Origin: Aquimarina sp. MAR_2010_214
GTDB lineage: Bacteria > Bacteroidota > Bacteroidia > Flavobacteriales > Flavobacteriaceae
Direction: 5' to 3'
Assembly: GCF_002846555.1 (NCBI RefSeq)
Contig: NZ_PJMS01000001.1
Coordinates: 2,480,001-2,544,000, forward strand
DNA length: 64,000 nt
Program-made: the position numbers and the translations under genes
The notes under the pieces: generated by a model
Told to the model about the DNA's origin: nothing
What the model saw: the letters and a program-made list of their open reading frames with translations, nothing else
The model's database searches: none
In this document: positions 56,436 to 64,000 of the stretch, one piece after another
Layout of the letters: each line of letters begins with the position of its first letter
How positions within the stretch are numbered: the first letter of the stretch is position 1

Positions 56436-58337
56436 ATGAAAAAAATAGTAAAAAAAACAGCTTTGCTTTTGAGCTTATTGATGTTTTCATGTTCTGATTT
56501 TGAAGAAATCAATGTAGACCCTGTAGCAGCTAATGAAAATCAAGTACAAATAGAATATTTTATAAATAATTCTATTGGAGGAGCACAGCAAGATCCACAT
56601 ATTGGAGAACGAGTTTTTGTGTTGTATTGGAAAGACGCAGGACGAATGGATAGAATTGGAACATTATCCGAAGGTTTTCAAAGTGATGGATGGACTAGTG
56701 ATTATTATAATAGATATGTTTCTAAATGGTTAAACGATATTAATTCTGGAATTAAAATAGCAGATACTCATATTGATTCTGGAATAGATAAGGAATATAC
56801 TGCTAATTTGAAGCAAGTAGCAAGAATTTGGAGAGCGTATCTTATGAGCGAAATGAGTGACAATTTTGGGCCTATTCCTATTCAAGGTTTTAAAGGAAAA
56901 AATCCAGAATATAGTAGTGTGAAAGATGTGTATTATTATCTTTTATCTGAGTTGAAAGAGGCCGCATCAGAATTAAATGCCTCAATTATTAATCCAAGCG
57001 GATTAGAAAAACTTGATCCTGCATATGGATACGATTATACCAAATGGAAGAAGTATGCTAATTCTTTAAGAATGCGTTTGGCCATGAGGTTATCTGAAGT
57101 AGATCCTGCTAAAGCACAACAAGAGTTTGAAAATGCTGTAAGTGATATGTATATAGCATCATTAGCAGATAATTTTAAGGTTCAGGAAATAGATGATTGG
57201 AATTCTTATGGAGGGGTAATGGCTAGACAATGGAATAACCAGTATTTATCTCCAACTCTTAATAACATAATGATCGGTTTAGGAGGTATAACATCTCAGG
57301 ATTTATTGCCAGTAGACCAACATACTAATATAAAACCAGCAAATTATATAGGATTAAAATTTGAGGATCATTTTACAACAATGACTAATGATCCTTCGGC
57401 AGGTTTTTGGTTTGATGGATTACACAGCACTATAGACCCAAGAGCATACGAGATGTATAAAATCCCAGGAGATTTTGACGATCCAGATTTTAATACATAC
57501 CCTTCTTGGTCGGATGCTGCAACTACTACCAAGAGAGATTTACTCGATGATGCAGACAATGTTGTTGTTGAAATAGATGCTGCATTTACCTGGAATGCTC
57601 CAACCACTGGTGACTGGGGGGCTAAAGGTTCGAAAAATAGATTACGATATGCCGGTACATTACCACGTTTATCGAATAAATATAGGAATAGTACTGCCGA
57701 ACGGGTATTTTTTGCTTCATGGGAATCTTATTTCCTAATTGCTGAAGCTGCTGTAAGAGGGTGGAGTGTCCCTATGGGCGGTCAAGCAGCTTATGAACAA
57801 GGGATTAACGAGAGTTTTACTCATTTAAATGTTTCTTCACATTTAAGCTCATATTTGACTTCTCAAGATTATAATAGAGTAGGAACTTCTGTGAGTTGGG
57901 GACATGTTATAGAACCACCTACAACTATCTCGATGAATTATATTGATGGCTATACAAGCAGCCCTGGGTCAGTTAATGTTAACTATCCAGAGAATACAAT
58001 TTACAAAGGAGGTACTGTAAAAAATGATCTTTTAACCAAGATTATTACACAAAAATATATTGCTCAGACACCATGGTTACCCCTAGAAGCGTGGAGTGAT
58101 CATAGAAGATTGGGCTTGCCATTCTTTGAAAACCCAGCCGTTGAAAATCTATTACCAGATTTACCGGCATTAAATAGCGGTAATTTTATGACTAATAATG
58201 TGAAGTTTTATGGACAAAGACTAAAATACCCTTCCGATTTTCCTAATAATGTACCAAATGGATATCAACAAGCTGTTAATCATTTGGGAGGAAATGATGC
58301 TGTGCATACTCCCTTATGGTGGGCTAAACAAGAATAA
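56436..58337 (+). CDS. SusD/RagB-like glycan-binding lipoprotein
   Basis: The 633-residue lipoprotein (Cys19 in MFSCSDFEEIN) has the helical TPR-like fold expected of SusD relatives. RIWRAYLMSEMSDNFGPIPIQGFKGKNPEYSSVKDVYYYLLSEL and KWKKYANSLRMRLAMRLSEVDP place it in the SusD-like_2 (PF12771/PF12741-type) branch, not classical SusD. It lies directly after its SusC partner, and a strong terminator follows. The acidic residues right after Cys (SDFEE) fit the Bacteroidota surface-export signal. It would bind the glycan outside the cell; the ligand is inferred to be an N-glycan or glycopeptide. Confidence 0.94.
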   Translation: MKKIVKKTALLLSLLMFSCSDFEEINVDPVAANENQVQIEYFINNSIGGAQQDPHIGERVFVLYWKDAGRMDRIGTLSEGFQSDGWTSDYYNRYVSKWLNDINSGIKIADTHIDSGIDKEYTANLKQVARIWRAYLMSEMSDNFGPIPIQGFKGKNPEYSSVKDVYYYLLSELKEAASELNASIINPSGLEKLDPAYGYDYTKWKKYANSLRMRLAMRLSEVDPAKAQQEFENAVSDMYIASLADNFKVQEIDDWNSYGGVMARQWNNQYLSPTLNNIMIGLGGITSQDLLPVDQHTNIKPANYIGLKFEDHFTTMTNDPSAGFWFDGLHSTIDPRAYEMYKIPGDFDDPDFNTYPSWSDAATTTKRDLLDDADNVVVEIDAAFTWNAPTTGDWGAKGSKNRLRYAGTLPRLSNKYRNSTAERVFFASWESYFLIAEAAVRGWSVPMGGQAAYEQGINESFTHLNVSSHLSSYLTSQDYNRVGTSVSWGHVIEPPTTISMNYIDGYTSSPGSVNVNYPENTIYKGGTVKNDLLTKIITQKYIAQTPWLPLEAWSDHRRLGLPFFENPAVENLLPDLPALNSGNFMTNNVKFYGQRLKYPSDFPNNVPNGYQQAVNHLGGNDAVHTPLWWAKQE

Positions 58338-58389
58338 AACTATTGGTTGAAATGTAGTTCTCATAGTGTTTTTTTGATAGTAATTAATT

Positions 58390-58417
58390 AACCCTCCTGT
58401 ATAAAAGGAGGGTTTTT
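58390..58417 (+). terminator. Rho-independent terminator after susD
   Basis: AACCCTCCT pairs perfectly with AGGAGGGTT (9 bp, GC-rich for this genome) around a 7-nt loop, and the stem runs into TTTTT. It lies 53 bp after the susD-like stop. The downstream sugar permease therefore needs its own promoter. Confidence 0.9.
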
Positions 58418-58624
58418 AAAGAAACTATTTTTGTTCTACAATTCAATGAATTATTTGAAAGGAATCTACTATAGAAATAATAGTTGATACTATAATAATA
58501 GAAAAATGAATAAGTGAGTTTAAGAAATCTAAACATTCATGTAGATAAGGTTTTTTCAATTAAAATATCATCTGGTTTCAGTCTGTTTTTTCATAAATCT
58601 ACTTTATAAACAATAATAAATAAT

Positions 58625-60061
58625 ATGTCAATATTACCAGATTACGAATCCGTAATATCAGAAAGACAGAAAAGCTATAATAAGCCTTTTTTTGTGATTG
58701 TTTTTTTGTTTTTTCTGTGGGGGTTCATTACGGTTATGAATGATGTATTAATCCCTCATTTAAAGGCTGTTTTTGAACTTAGCTATTTTCAGGCAGCATT
58801 AATACAATTTGCTTTTTTTGGAGCCTTTTTTATCATTTCCCTTATTTATTTCATTACTTCGGTTAGTATAGGAGATCCTATTTCCAAAATAGGATACAAA
58901 AACGGAATTATTATTGGACTTATATTGTGTGGAATTGGCTGTTGTCTTTTTTATCCAGCTGCCAATCATCAGCGGTATGAAGTGTTTTTAGGAGCTTTAT
59001 TTGTTCTTGCTTCTGGAGTGACAATTTTACAAATTACAGCCAATCCCTATGCAGCTATACTCGGAAAACCAAAAACTGCATCAAGTAGACTTAATCTAGC
59101 TCAAGGGTTCAATTCTTTTGGAACCACATTGGCTCCAATTGTAGGTGCAGCATTATTATATAAGGTGTTTTCTAATGGTGAAATTACAATAGAATCTTTA
59201 AAAATGCCATATCTGATATACGGTTGCCTGTTTTTTGTATTAGCTATTATTGTAAAATTTGTTAACCTACCATCTTTTATCAATACCGAAAAAATTGAGA
59301 AAGGACTTGGGGTTTTAAAATTCAGACACGTTGTTTTAGGGATGTTTGCCATCTTTTTTTATGTAGGAGGTGAAGTATCTATTGGTAGTTTTTTAATAAA
59401 CTTCTTTGGTTTAGAAACTGTTATGGGGATGGAAGAAGCTGAGGCAGGAGTTTTTTTATCCTACTACTGGGGAGGAGCAATGATTGGAAGATTTTTGGGA
59501 TCGGTATCTATGAGCGAGATGACTGATAAAATAAAAAAGTACTTATTAATGGCTTTGTTATCGGTGTTTTTCTTTTTTATACTCTATTTTATTACTGCAA
59601 TAAAGATTGAGGCTGGTACATTTTCAATACAATTTTTATCATTTTCTAAAATTTGGCTATTTGTAGTTTTCCTAATTAGTAACTATTTGTTTTTTCTGAT
59701 AGGAGGTACTAAGTCTTCAAAATTATTAACCTTATTTGTAGTAATAGTTATAGTGCTATTATTAATCATGATTTTATGTAATGGACAGATAGCCTTTTGG
59801 AGCGCTATTGCAATTGGAGCATTTAACTCAATCTTATGGTCAAACATATTTACATTAGCAATAAAAGATTTAGGAAAATATACAAGTCAGGCCTCTTCGT
59901 TATTGGTAATGATGATAGTTGGAGGAGCATTAATACCATTGTTGCAAGGTATAGTAGCAGATTATATAGGAATTAAATTATCTTTTTTTATACCTGTAGT
60001 ATGCTATGGATACTTAGTTTTTTATGGTTTAGTTGGATACAAGATAAAACATACACTTTAA
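58625..60061 (+). CDS. FHS-family sugar MFS permease (FucP/NagP/GluP-like)
   Basis: The 478-residue permease has 12 helices. It matches the fucose-glucose/galactose-H+ symporter family: KPFFVIVFLFFLWGFITVMNDVLIPHLK, LSYFQAALIQFAFFGAFFIISL, ITANPYAAILGKPKTASSRLNLAQGFNSFGTTLAPIVGA. The family transports L-fucose, glucose/galactose, GlcNAc (NagP) or mannose. It lies 10 bp before a ROK sugar kinase, so it imports a sugar that kinase phosphorylates; GlcNAc or mannose fits this locus best. It is transcribed separately from susCD because a terminator intervenes. Confidence 0.93.
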   Translation: MSILPDYESVISERQKSYNKPFFVIVFLFFLWGFITVMNDVLIPHLKAVFELSYFQAALIQFAFFGAFFIISLIYFITSVSIGDPISKIGYKNGIIIGLILCGIGCCLFYPAANHQRYEVFLGALFVLASGVTILQITANPYAAILGKPKTASSRLNLAQGFNSFGTTLAPIVGAALLYKVFSNGEITIESLKMPYLIYGCLFFVLAIIVKFVNLPSFINTEKIEKGLGVLKFRHVVLGMFAIFFYVGGEVSIGSFLINFFGLETVMGMEEAEAGVFLSYYWGGAMIGRFLGSVSMSEMTDKIKKYLLMALLSVFFFFILYFITAIKIEAGTFSIQFLSFSKIWLFVVFLISNYLFFLIGGTKSSKLLTLFVVIVIVLLLIMILCNGQIAFWSAIAIGAFNSILWSNIFTLAIKDLGKYTSQASSLLVMMIVGGALIPLLQGIVADYIGIKLSFFIPVVCYGYLVFYGLVGYKIKHTL

Positions 60062-60071
60062 AGATATAAAA

Positions 60072-60998
60072 ATGGTTCTAGGAGTAGATATTGGAGGCAC
60101 CCATATTTCTGTGGCTATAATAGATGAAAATGTACCGGATCAAGTACAGAATATCTATACAATGGAAATTAGTAATACATTGAGTTCAGATCTGATATTA
60201 GATAGTTGGATTGGCGTTATAGAATTGGCAATTGATAATTTGGGAAATGAAAAATTAAAAGGTATAGGTATAGCTATGCCAGGTCCTTTTGATTATGAGA
60301 AAGGGATTTTTCCTGATAAAGGGAAAAACAAATTTGAGATGTTAAGTAATTTTAATCTAAAAGGTCATATCATCAAAAAATTAAACTTGAAATCTTCTGT
60401 TTCTGTTCGATTTCATAATGATGCTGCTTGTTTCGGAATAGGAGAGGCTTGGGTAGGAGAATTGGTTTCTTGTGATAAAGCTATTGCAATTACTTTAGGA
60501 ACAGGTCTGGGAGCTACTTTTTTAGATAAAGGTATTCCTATATTAGAAGGAAAAGGAGTTCCGTTATATGGTGAGTTGTATCATTTGCCATTTGGGAATG
60601 ACATTGCAGACACTAGTTTTTCTACGGTGTGGTTTCAAAAACGATATAAGGAACTTACCAATGAAGAAATAATTGGAGTTAAAGAACTGATTAGATTTGA
60701 AAAAGACAATATCGCGACCACAAAAATTTTTAAAGAATTTTCAGAAAATTTGGCAATTTTTCTTACCCCTTGGCTACTAGATTTTGAGGCAGAGGCTATC
60801 GTGATTGGAGGTAATATTAGTAATGCCTGGACATTTTTTATAGAGGACCTGATCCAAACGTTTAACAAACTTGATATAACCATACCAATTTATAAAAGTA
60901 AACTTAGAGAGAGTGCCGCTTTGATAGGTGCCGCCAGATTAATAGATGATGATTTTTTCTTAGAATTATCAGACGAAGATAAATACATCAAATCATGA
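60072..60998 (+). CDS. Divergent ROK-family sugar kinase
   Basis: The 308-residue kinase has the ATP phosphate-binding motif VLGVDIGGTHISVAII (2-17), GIAMPGPFDYEKG, the catalytic base Asp117 in FHNDAACFGIGEAW, LGTGLGATFL (142-151) and a late VIGGNISNAW. The usual ROK zinc motif (CxCGxxGCxE) is absent. In its place is the stretch after GELYHLPFGNDIADTSFSTVWF, and the normal GHM/GHI-type motif reads YHL. This suggests a non-zinc ROK subgroup. The partner permease upstream implies an imported monosaccharide such as GlcNAc, mannose or glucose as substrate; which one cannot be decided from sequence alone. It is the last gene of the locus. Confidence 0.88.
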   Translation: MVLGVDIGGTHISVAIIDENVPDQVQNIYTMEISNTLSSDLILDSWIGVIELAIDNLGNEKLKGIGIAMPGPFDYEKGIFPDKGKNKFEMLSNFNLKGHIIKKLNLKSSVSVRFHNDAACFGIGEAWVGELVSCDKAIAITLGTGLGATFLDKGIPILEGKGVPLYGELYHLPFGNDIADTSFSTVWFQKRYKELTNEEIIGVKELIRFEKDNIATTKIFKEFSENLAIFLTPWLLDFEAEAIVIGGNISNAWTFFIEDLIQTFNKLDITIPIYKSKLRESAALIGAARLIDDDFFLELSDEDKYIKS

Positions 60999-61126
60999 TT
61001 TTAAAAAACTTCATTCAAAAGTGAAATACTTATTTGCACCACAATAACCGATAGCCGTTTTTAATAGCGAAATTCAACACGTTAAAATTCAATACCTAAG
61101 TCTAAGCATTTTTTGTTATTACATAG

Positions 61127-62125
61127 CTATCTTTTTTTTAACCACCAATCAAGCCTGGTTTCAGGTTTATAATTTACTATTTTTGGTTTTGTTTCTGCTC
61201 TTTCAATTTTCAATTCATTTAAGTTTGCAACAACAGACCAAATTGTTCCAAATTTTTGTTTTCTTAAGTCTAAGCAAACACATTTGTTGGATAATATTTC
61301 TTTCGCTTTTAATAAATCCATTTCTTTTATAGACTCCAATTGCTCTTTTAATCCGTTATATCTTTCTATACTCTTACTCCATTCAACTCCACCTTTATCC
61401 AAAGACTTCATTTCATTTGTAATGAATTGATTAGTAATAGAAATAAAATTATCATTGTTTCCAGATTGTCTAATTACACTTTTTTGAGGGGCAGATTCTA
61501 CGACTACAATGTTTCCAGATTTATCTGCAATAAGAAAATTATTTGCCGAAGAGACTTTTGTTTCTCGGATTAGTTTTGCTGCTTGTGCAGTGGTACTACA
61601 GTTTTCTAGTACTTTTCTTATGATAAAATGAAAACTGATTCCTGGTTGAACTTCTGTTCCATTTACAAAAGACATTGCTATAGATAGGCCTTTTTCATTA
61701 ATTCCATCAGAGCGTCCAATAAAAACATCAGATTGACTTATGTATGAATATTTATTTTTTGGAGCAATCAAACTACTTTCTGTAAATTTTTTGAAATCAA
61801 AAAGCATGTCATAATTTCTACCAATAATTACTGAATCCTTGTTGTTGAAAGCAAACACACTACATTGTCCTGTAGTGTCAAAAACTCCAAGGCTTAATAG
61901 AAATGCTCCTAAATTTTCTGATTTATCGTTAATTCCCTCAGCAAAGCCTTCAATTTCTTCTACCACTTCAGGATAGAATTTTTGTAACTCTTTATAAGAT
62001 TCAAATCCAAATTCAGTCTTTTGACTGCTTATTTTCGGAAGAGTGAAATTAGCTTTTTCGCGAAGTAGTTTCCCATACTTCAATCCCATTTCATAAAACT
62101 CTCCATATAATCGCGGATGATACAT
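61127..62125 (-). CDS. C45-type autoproteolytic Ntn hydrolase
   Basis: The 332-residue protein resembles the acyl-CoA:6-aminopenicillanate acyltransferase/choloylglycine-hydrolase-like group. The predicted nucleophile Cys88 follows TTGQ (QCSVFAFNNKDSVIIGRNYDM), where self-cleavage would create a new N-terminus. GRNYDM, GRSDGINEKGLSIAMSFV and NNFLIADKSGNIVVVESAP are typical Ntn segments. No signal peptide is visible, so it is probably cytoplasmic. The reaction, likely hydrolysis of an amide bond on a small acylated amine or peptide, is unknown. It is convergent with the ROK kinase gene and is probably not part of the glycan locus. Confidence 0.82.
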   Translation of the reverse strand: MYHPRLYGEFYEMGLKYGKLLREKANFTLPKISSQKTEFGFESYKELQKFYPEVVEEIEGFAEGINDKSENLGAFLLSLGVFDTTGQCSVFAFNNKDSVIIGRNYDMLFDFKKFTESSLIAPKNKYSYISQSDVFIGRSDGINEKGLSIAMSFVNGTEVQPGISFHFIIRKVLENCSTTAQAAKLIRETKVSSANNFLIADKSGNIVVVESAPQKSVIRQSGNNDNFISITNQFITNEMKSLDKGGVEWSKSIERYNGLKEQLESIKEMDLLKAKEILSNKCVCLDLRKQKFGTIWSVVANLNELKIERAETKPKIVNYKPETRLDWWLKKR

Positions 62126-62427
62126 CTTTATTCTAATTTTAATGTTTTTCTATAAGTTTACTATTGATTTTTTTCCAAATCAATACTTATAATTTTTATT
62201 GTTGTAAAACAGAAGGCAGTATTCTTTCCTTTACCATTCGCTTATAGTTCTTGTTATTAACCAATTTTTTTGAAGTATAAAACTGTAATTAAAACCACAC
62301 CTAAAAAAGTATTCTAAGAAAAATAGAAAAGTTATATACGTTCATAATGAGTACTATCATCTATCTATAATTATATAAACTAACAAACTATATGTTATCA
62401 GGTCTGTAACGAACCACTGTTATCATT
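62126..62427. other. ~300-bp intergenic region
   Basis: This AT-rich spacer lies upstream of the C45-type gene and downstream of the esterase gene, both on the minus strand. I see no open frame or clear hairpin. It presumably holds the promoter of the C45-type gene. Confidence 0.5.
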
Positions 62428-63717
62428 TTAGATTTTATCATTTTTTAATGCCTTTAGATAATCTGCTTTTAATTGATTTAGATACCATTGTCTTGCAGAT
62501 TGTTTCTTTGCAAGGTTTATTGCTTTTTCAAAAGTCTTTATAGCCTTTTCTTTATTGTTATTTTTGAAATATGCTTTCGCTAAATTTGATAGGTATTTAG
62601 GTTCATTTGGATAAGAACTACAATTTGATTCTAATAATTTAATTGCTTTAACCGTTTTTGAATTCTTAATATAGATATTTCCTAATGCATTATTGAAATC
62701 TGATATGGATGATGAATATTTTGCCTTAACTTCTTTTTCTAATACGAGGAATTCTACTTCGTTTTCATGAAATTTTGTTGTTAGATATTCTAAATGATGC
62801 GTAGGTATTTTAAAGTCGTCTCCCATCAATTTTGAATATGCTTTTATGCGGTTTTTGTATTCTTTGAAAGTTTTTAATTTTGATAATTCATCGCTATTAA
62901 TATCATAGCTTTTAAAAAAATGTTTAAGAGCATTGTTAACCGATATAAGACCTACAGAGTTATGGTTCTCTTCTGGATAATGCTTAAACACAAAGTTTAT
63001 TCCTAATGGCTCATTTTTATAGTACTTATCTGCAAATGTGAGAATGTCATACTGATCAACAAACCCAAGAACTCCCATGCCTTCTTCATCTCCTAACGAT
63101 AGATATAAGTGCCTGTTAAGGTTTGAATTATTATCAAAAAAGGCATTGAGTTTATCTTTAGTCTTATAATCGATTTGCCATAAACTTGGGCTTATTGCTA
63201 TATAAGCATTAAATGATTTTGGACTATCTAATAAGGCATTGATAACAAAATAACCTCCTAGTGAATGACCACTTATTAATTCAAAATTCGCTGTTTTGAA
63301 TTGTTTTTTTATTGTTGGTTTCAATTCTGTATTAATGAATTTTAAGAACTTTTTAAAACGCCCATTTGGATTTGATACGGTATCATTTAAAGTCATGTTG
63401 TTGATGTAATTTTCATGACCACTATCCGAAATTCCAACGACTATCATTTCGGGTATTTTTTTACTTATACTTGATAGTTGCTCTACTATACCTGTTACAT
63501 GATGAAAATTATAATCCCCATCTAACAAATATAATACGGGATACTTGCTATCATTTTCATTAACATAACTTGGTGGTAAATAAATAGTATAACTTCTTGT
63601 TTCGTTTAAAACAGATGACTCAATATTATATCGTTCTCCAATAGATATTGTAGTATGTTGACTAAATACATTAAGTCCAAATTGGATTAGGAAAATTAAT
63701 GTGAGTAGGTGCTTCAT
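62428..63717 (-). CDS. Secreted esterase (EstD/Fes-like alpha/beta hydrolase) with C-terminal TPRs
   Basis: From the ATG giving MKHLLTLIFLIQFG the product has 429 residues with a signal peptide ending VFSQ (~20). The hydrolase part (~25-290) has RSYTIYLPPSYV, KYPVLYLLDGDYNF, the nucleophile Ser152 in ELISGHSLGGYFV, YIAISPSLWQ and a His in HYPEENHNSV, like the IroE/Fes/esterase D family. A helical tail (~345-425) contains two or three TPR-like repeats (NALGNIYIKNSKTVKAIKLLESN and LAKAYFKNNNKEKAIKTFEKAI). It may cleave a secreted ester such as a siderophore or acetylated compound. The four upstream codons (MTFT) are not needed. Confidence 0.88.
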   Translation of the reverse strand: MKHLLTLIFLIQFGLNVFSQHTTISIGERYNIESSVLNETRSYTIYLPPSYVNENDSKYPVLYLLDGDYNFHHVTGIVEQLSSISKKIPEMIVVGISDSGHENYINNMTLNDTVSNPNGRFKKFLKFINTELKPTIKKQFKTANFELISGHSLGGYFVINALLDSPKSFNAYIAISPSLWQIDYKTKDKLNAFFDNNSNLNRHLYLSLGDEEGMGVLGFVDQYDILTFADKYYKNEPLGINFVFKHYPEENHNSVGLISVNNALKHFFKSYDINSDELSKLKTFKEYKNRIKAYSKLMGDDFKIPTHHLEYLTTKFHENEVEFLVLEKEVKAKYSSSISDFNNALGNIYIKNSKTVKAIKLLESNCSSYPNEPKYLSNLAKAYFKNNNKEKAIKTFEKAINLAKKQSARQWYLNQLKADYLKALKNDKI

Positions 63718-64000
63718 AGTAAAAGTCATTTAAAATTATTATAATTGATTTGTAATAAATTGAATGGTCGTTTCAAGGACAACATATGTTTCATTTTTAA
63801 TACCCTCAATTGTATTTTGAATTACAATATAAAGGGTTATTTAATACGATTTAAACTATTTTCTATATTAAACTCAGATTCATTATTTCTAGTACTTACA
63901 TTGTCTTGTGCAAAAATTTGAATTGAGATTAAATTCAAAAAATAACAAGGATAATATCTTTGATTTAGTATGCGTGTTTATTTGAGTTAAATAAAATAAC
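63718..64000. other. Intergenic tail at window end
   Basis: This is AT-rich sequence upstream of the secreted esterase gene, presumably containing its promoter. I see no gene, repeat or hairpin that I can support. Confidence 0.4.

Overview
The window looks like chromosomal DNA of a marine-type member of the Bacteroidota, most likely the Flavobacteriaceae. The DNA is AT-rich. It carries SusC/SusD, TonB-dependent receptors with carboxypeptidase-regulatory-like N-termini, LytTR and membrane-AraC regulators, B12-dependent methylmalonyl-CoA mutase split into two subunits, and many short lipoprotein signals ending in S-C-K. Assignment below family is a guess (an Aquimarina-like genome would fit). 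I saw no rRNA, tRNA, CRISPR array, insertion sequence or phage gene.

Layout. (1) About 1-9242, minus strand, is housekeeping: uridine kinase, a DivIC/FtsB-like septum protein, methylmalonyl-CoA mutase small subunit, two tandem paralogous secreted proteins of unknown function, the mutase large subunit, a 2,4-dienoyl-CoA-reductase-like SDR, ParA, ParB and a truncated DUF5683 protein. (2) About 9243-10073 holds a decayed partial copy of the 5' end of udk. (3) 10095-16790, minus, holds a TPR/class III nucleotidyl cyclase and an ampG-nagZ-anmK peptidoglycan-recycling operon. (4) 16905-20834, minus, is a TonB receptor, PQQ-type sugar dehydrogenase and cytochrome c operon. (5) 21075-24720 holds a Crp/Fnr regulator, an alpha/beta hydrolase lipoprotein and a membrane AraC regulator. 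(6) 24902-31657, minus, is an ABC ATPase, a siderophore-type TonB receptor and two DUF3526-type permeases, behind a small His/Cys protein. (7) 31884-33679, minus, is a LytS/LytTR two-component pair.

(8) 33811-60998, plus strand, is the main attraction: a roughly 27-kb polysaccharide utilization locus whose gene set points to N-linked glycoprotein glycans. It has four GH92 alpha-mannosidases, a GH130 phosphorylase beside an SSS sodium symporter, a CBM9-like protein, a glycosidase-like TIM-barrel lipoprotein (GHL10-like), a glycosylasparaginase, a GH20 beta-hexosaminidase with extra domains, a GH29 alpha-fucosidase, SusC/SusD, an FHS-family sugar permease and a divergent ROK kinase. Most enzymes are predicted lipoproteins. 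The set resembles lysosomal glycoprotein catabolism (fucosidase, glycosylasparaginase, hexosaminidase, alpha-mannosidases) joined to a cytoplasmic Man-GlcNAc phosphorolysis route. No recognisable PNGase F, GH18, GH85 or GH163 endoglycosidase is present, so the GHL10-like protein is the best candidate for an uncharacterised step.

(9) 61127-63717, minus, holds a C45-type Ntn hydrolase and a secreted esterase with TPRs. Several intercistronic regions carry long perfect palindromes. Two of them sit inside apparent operons without a U-tract and may be RNA-processing or attenuation hairpins.
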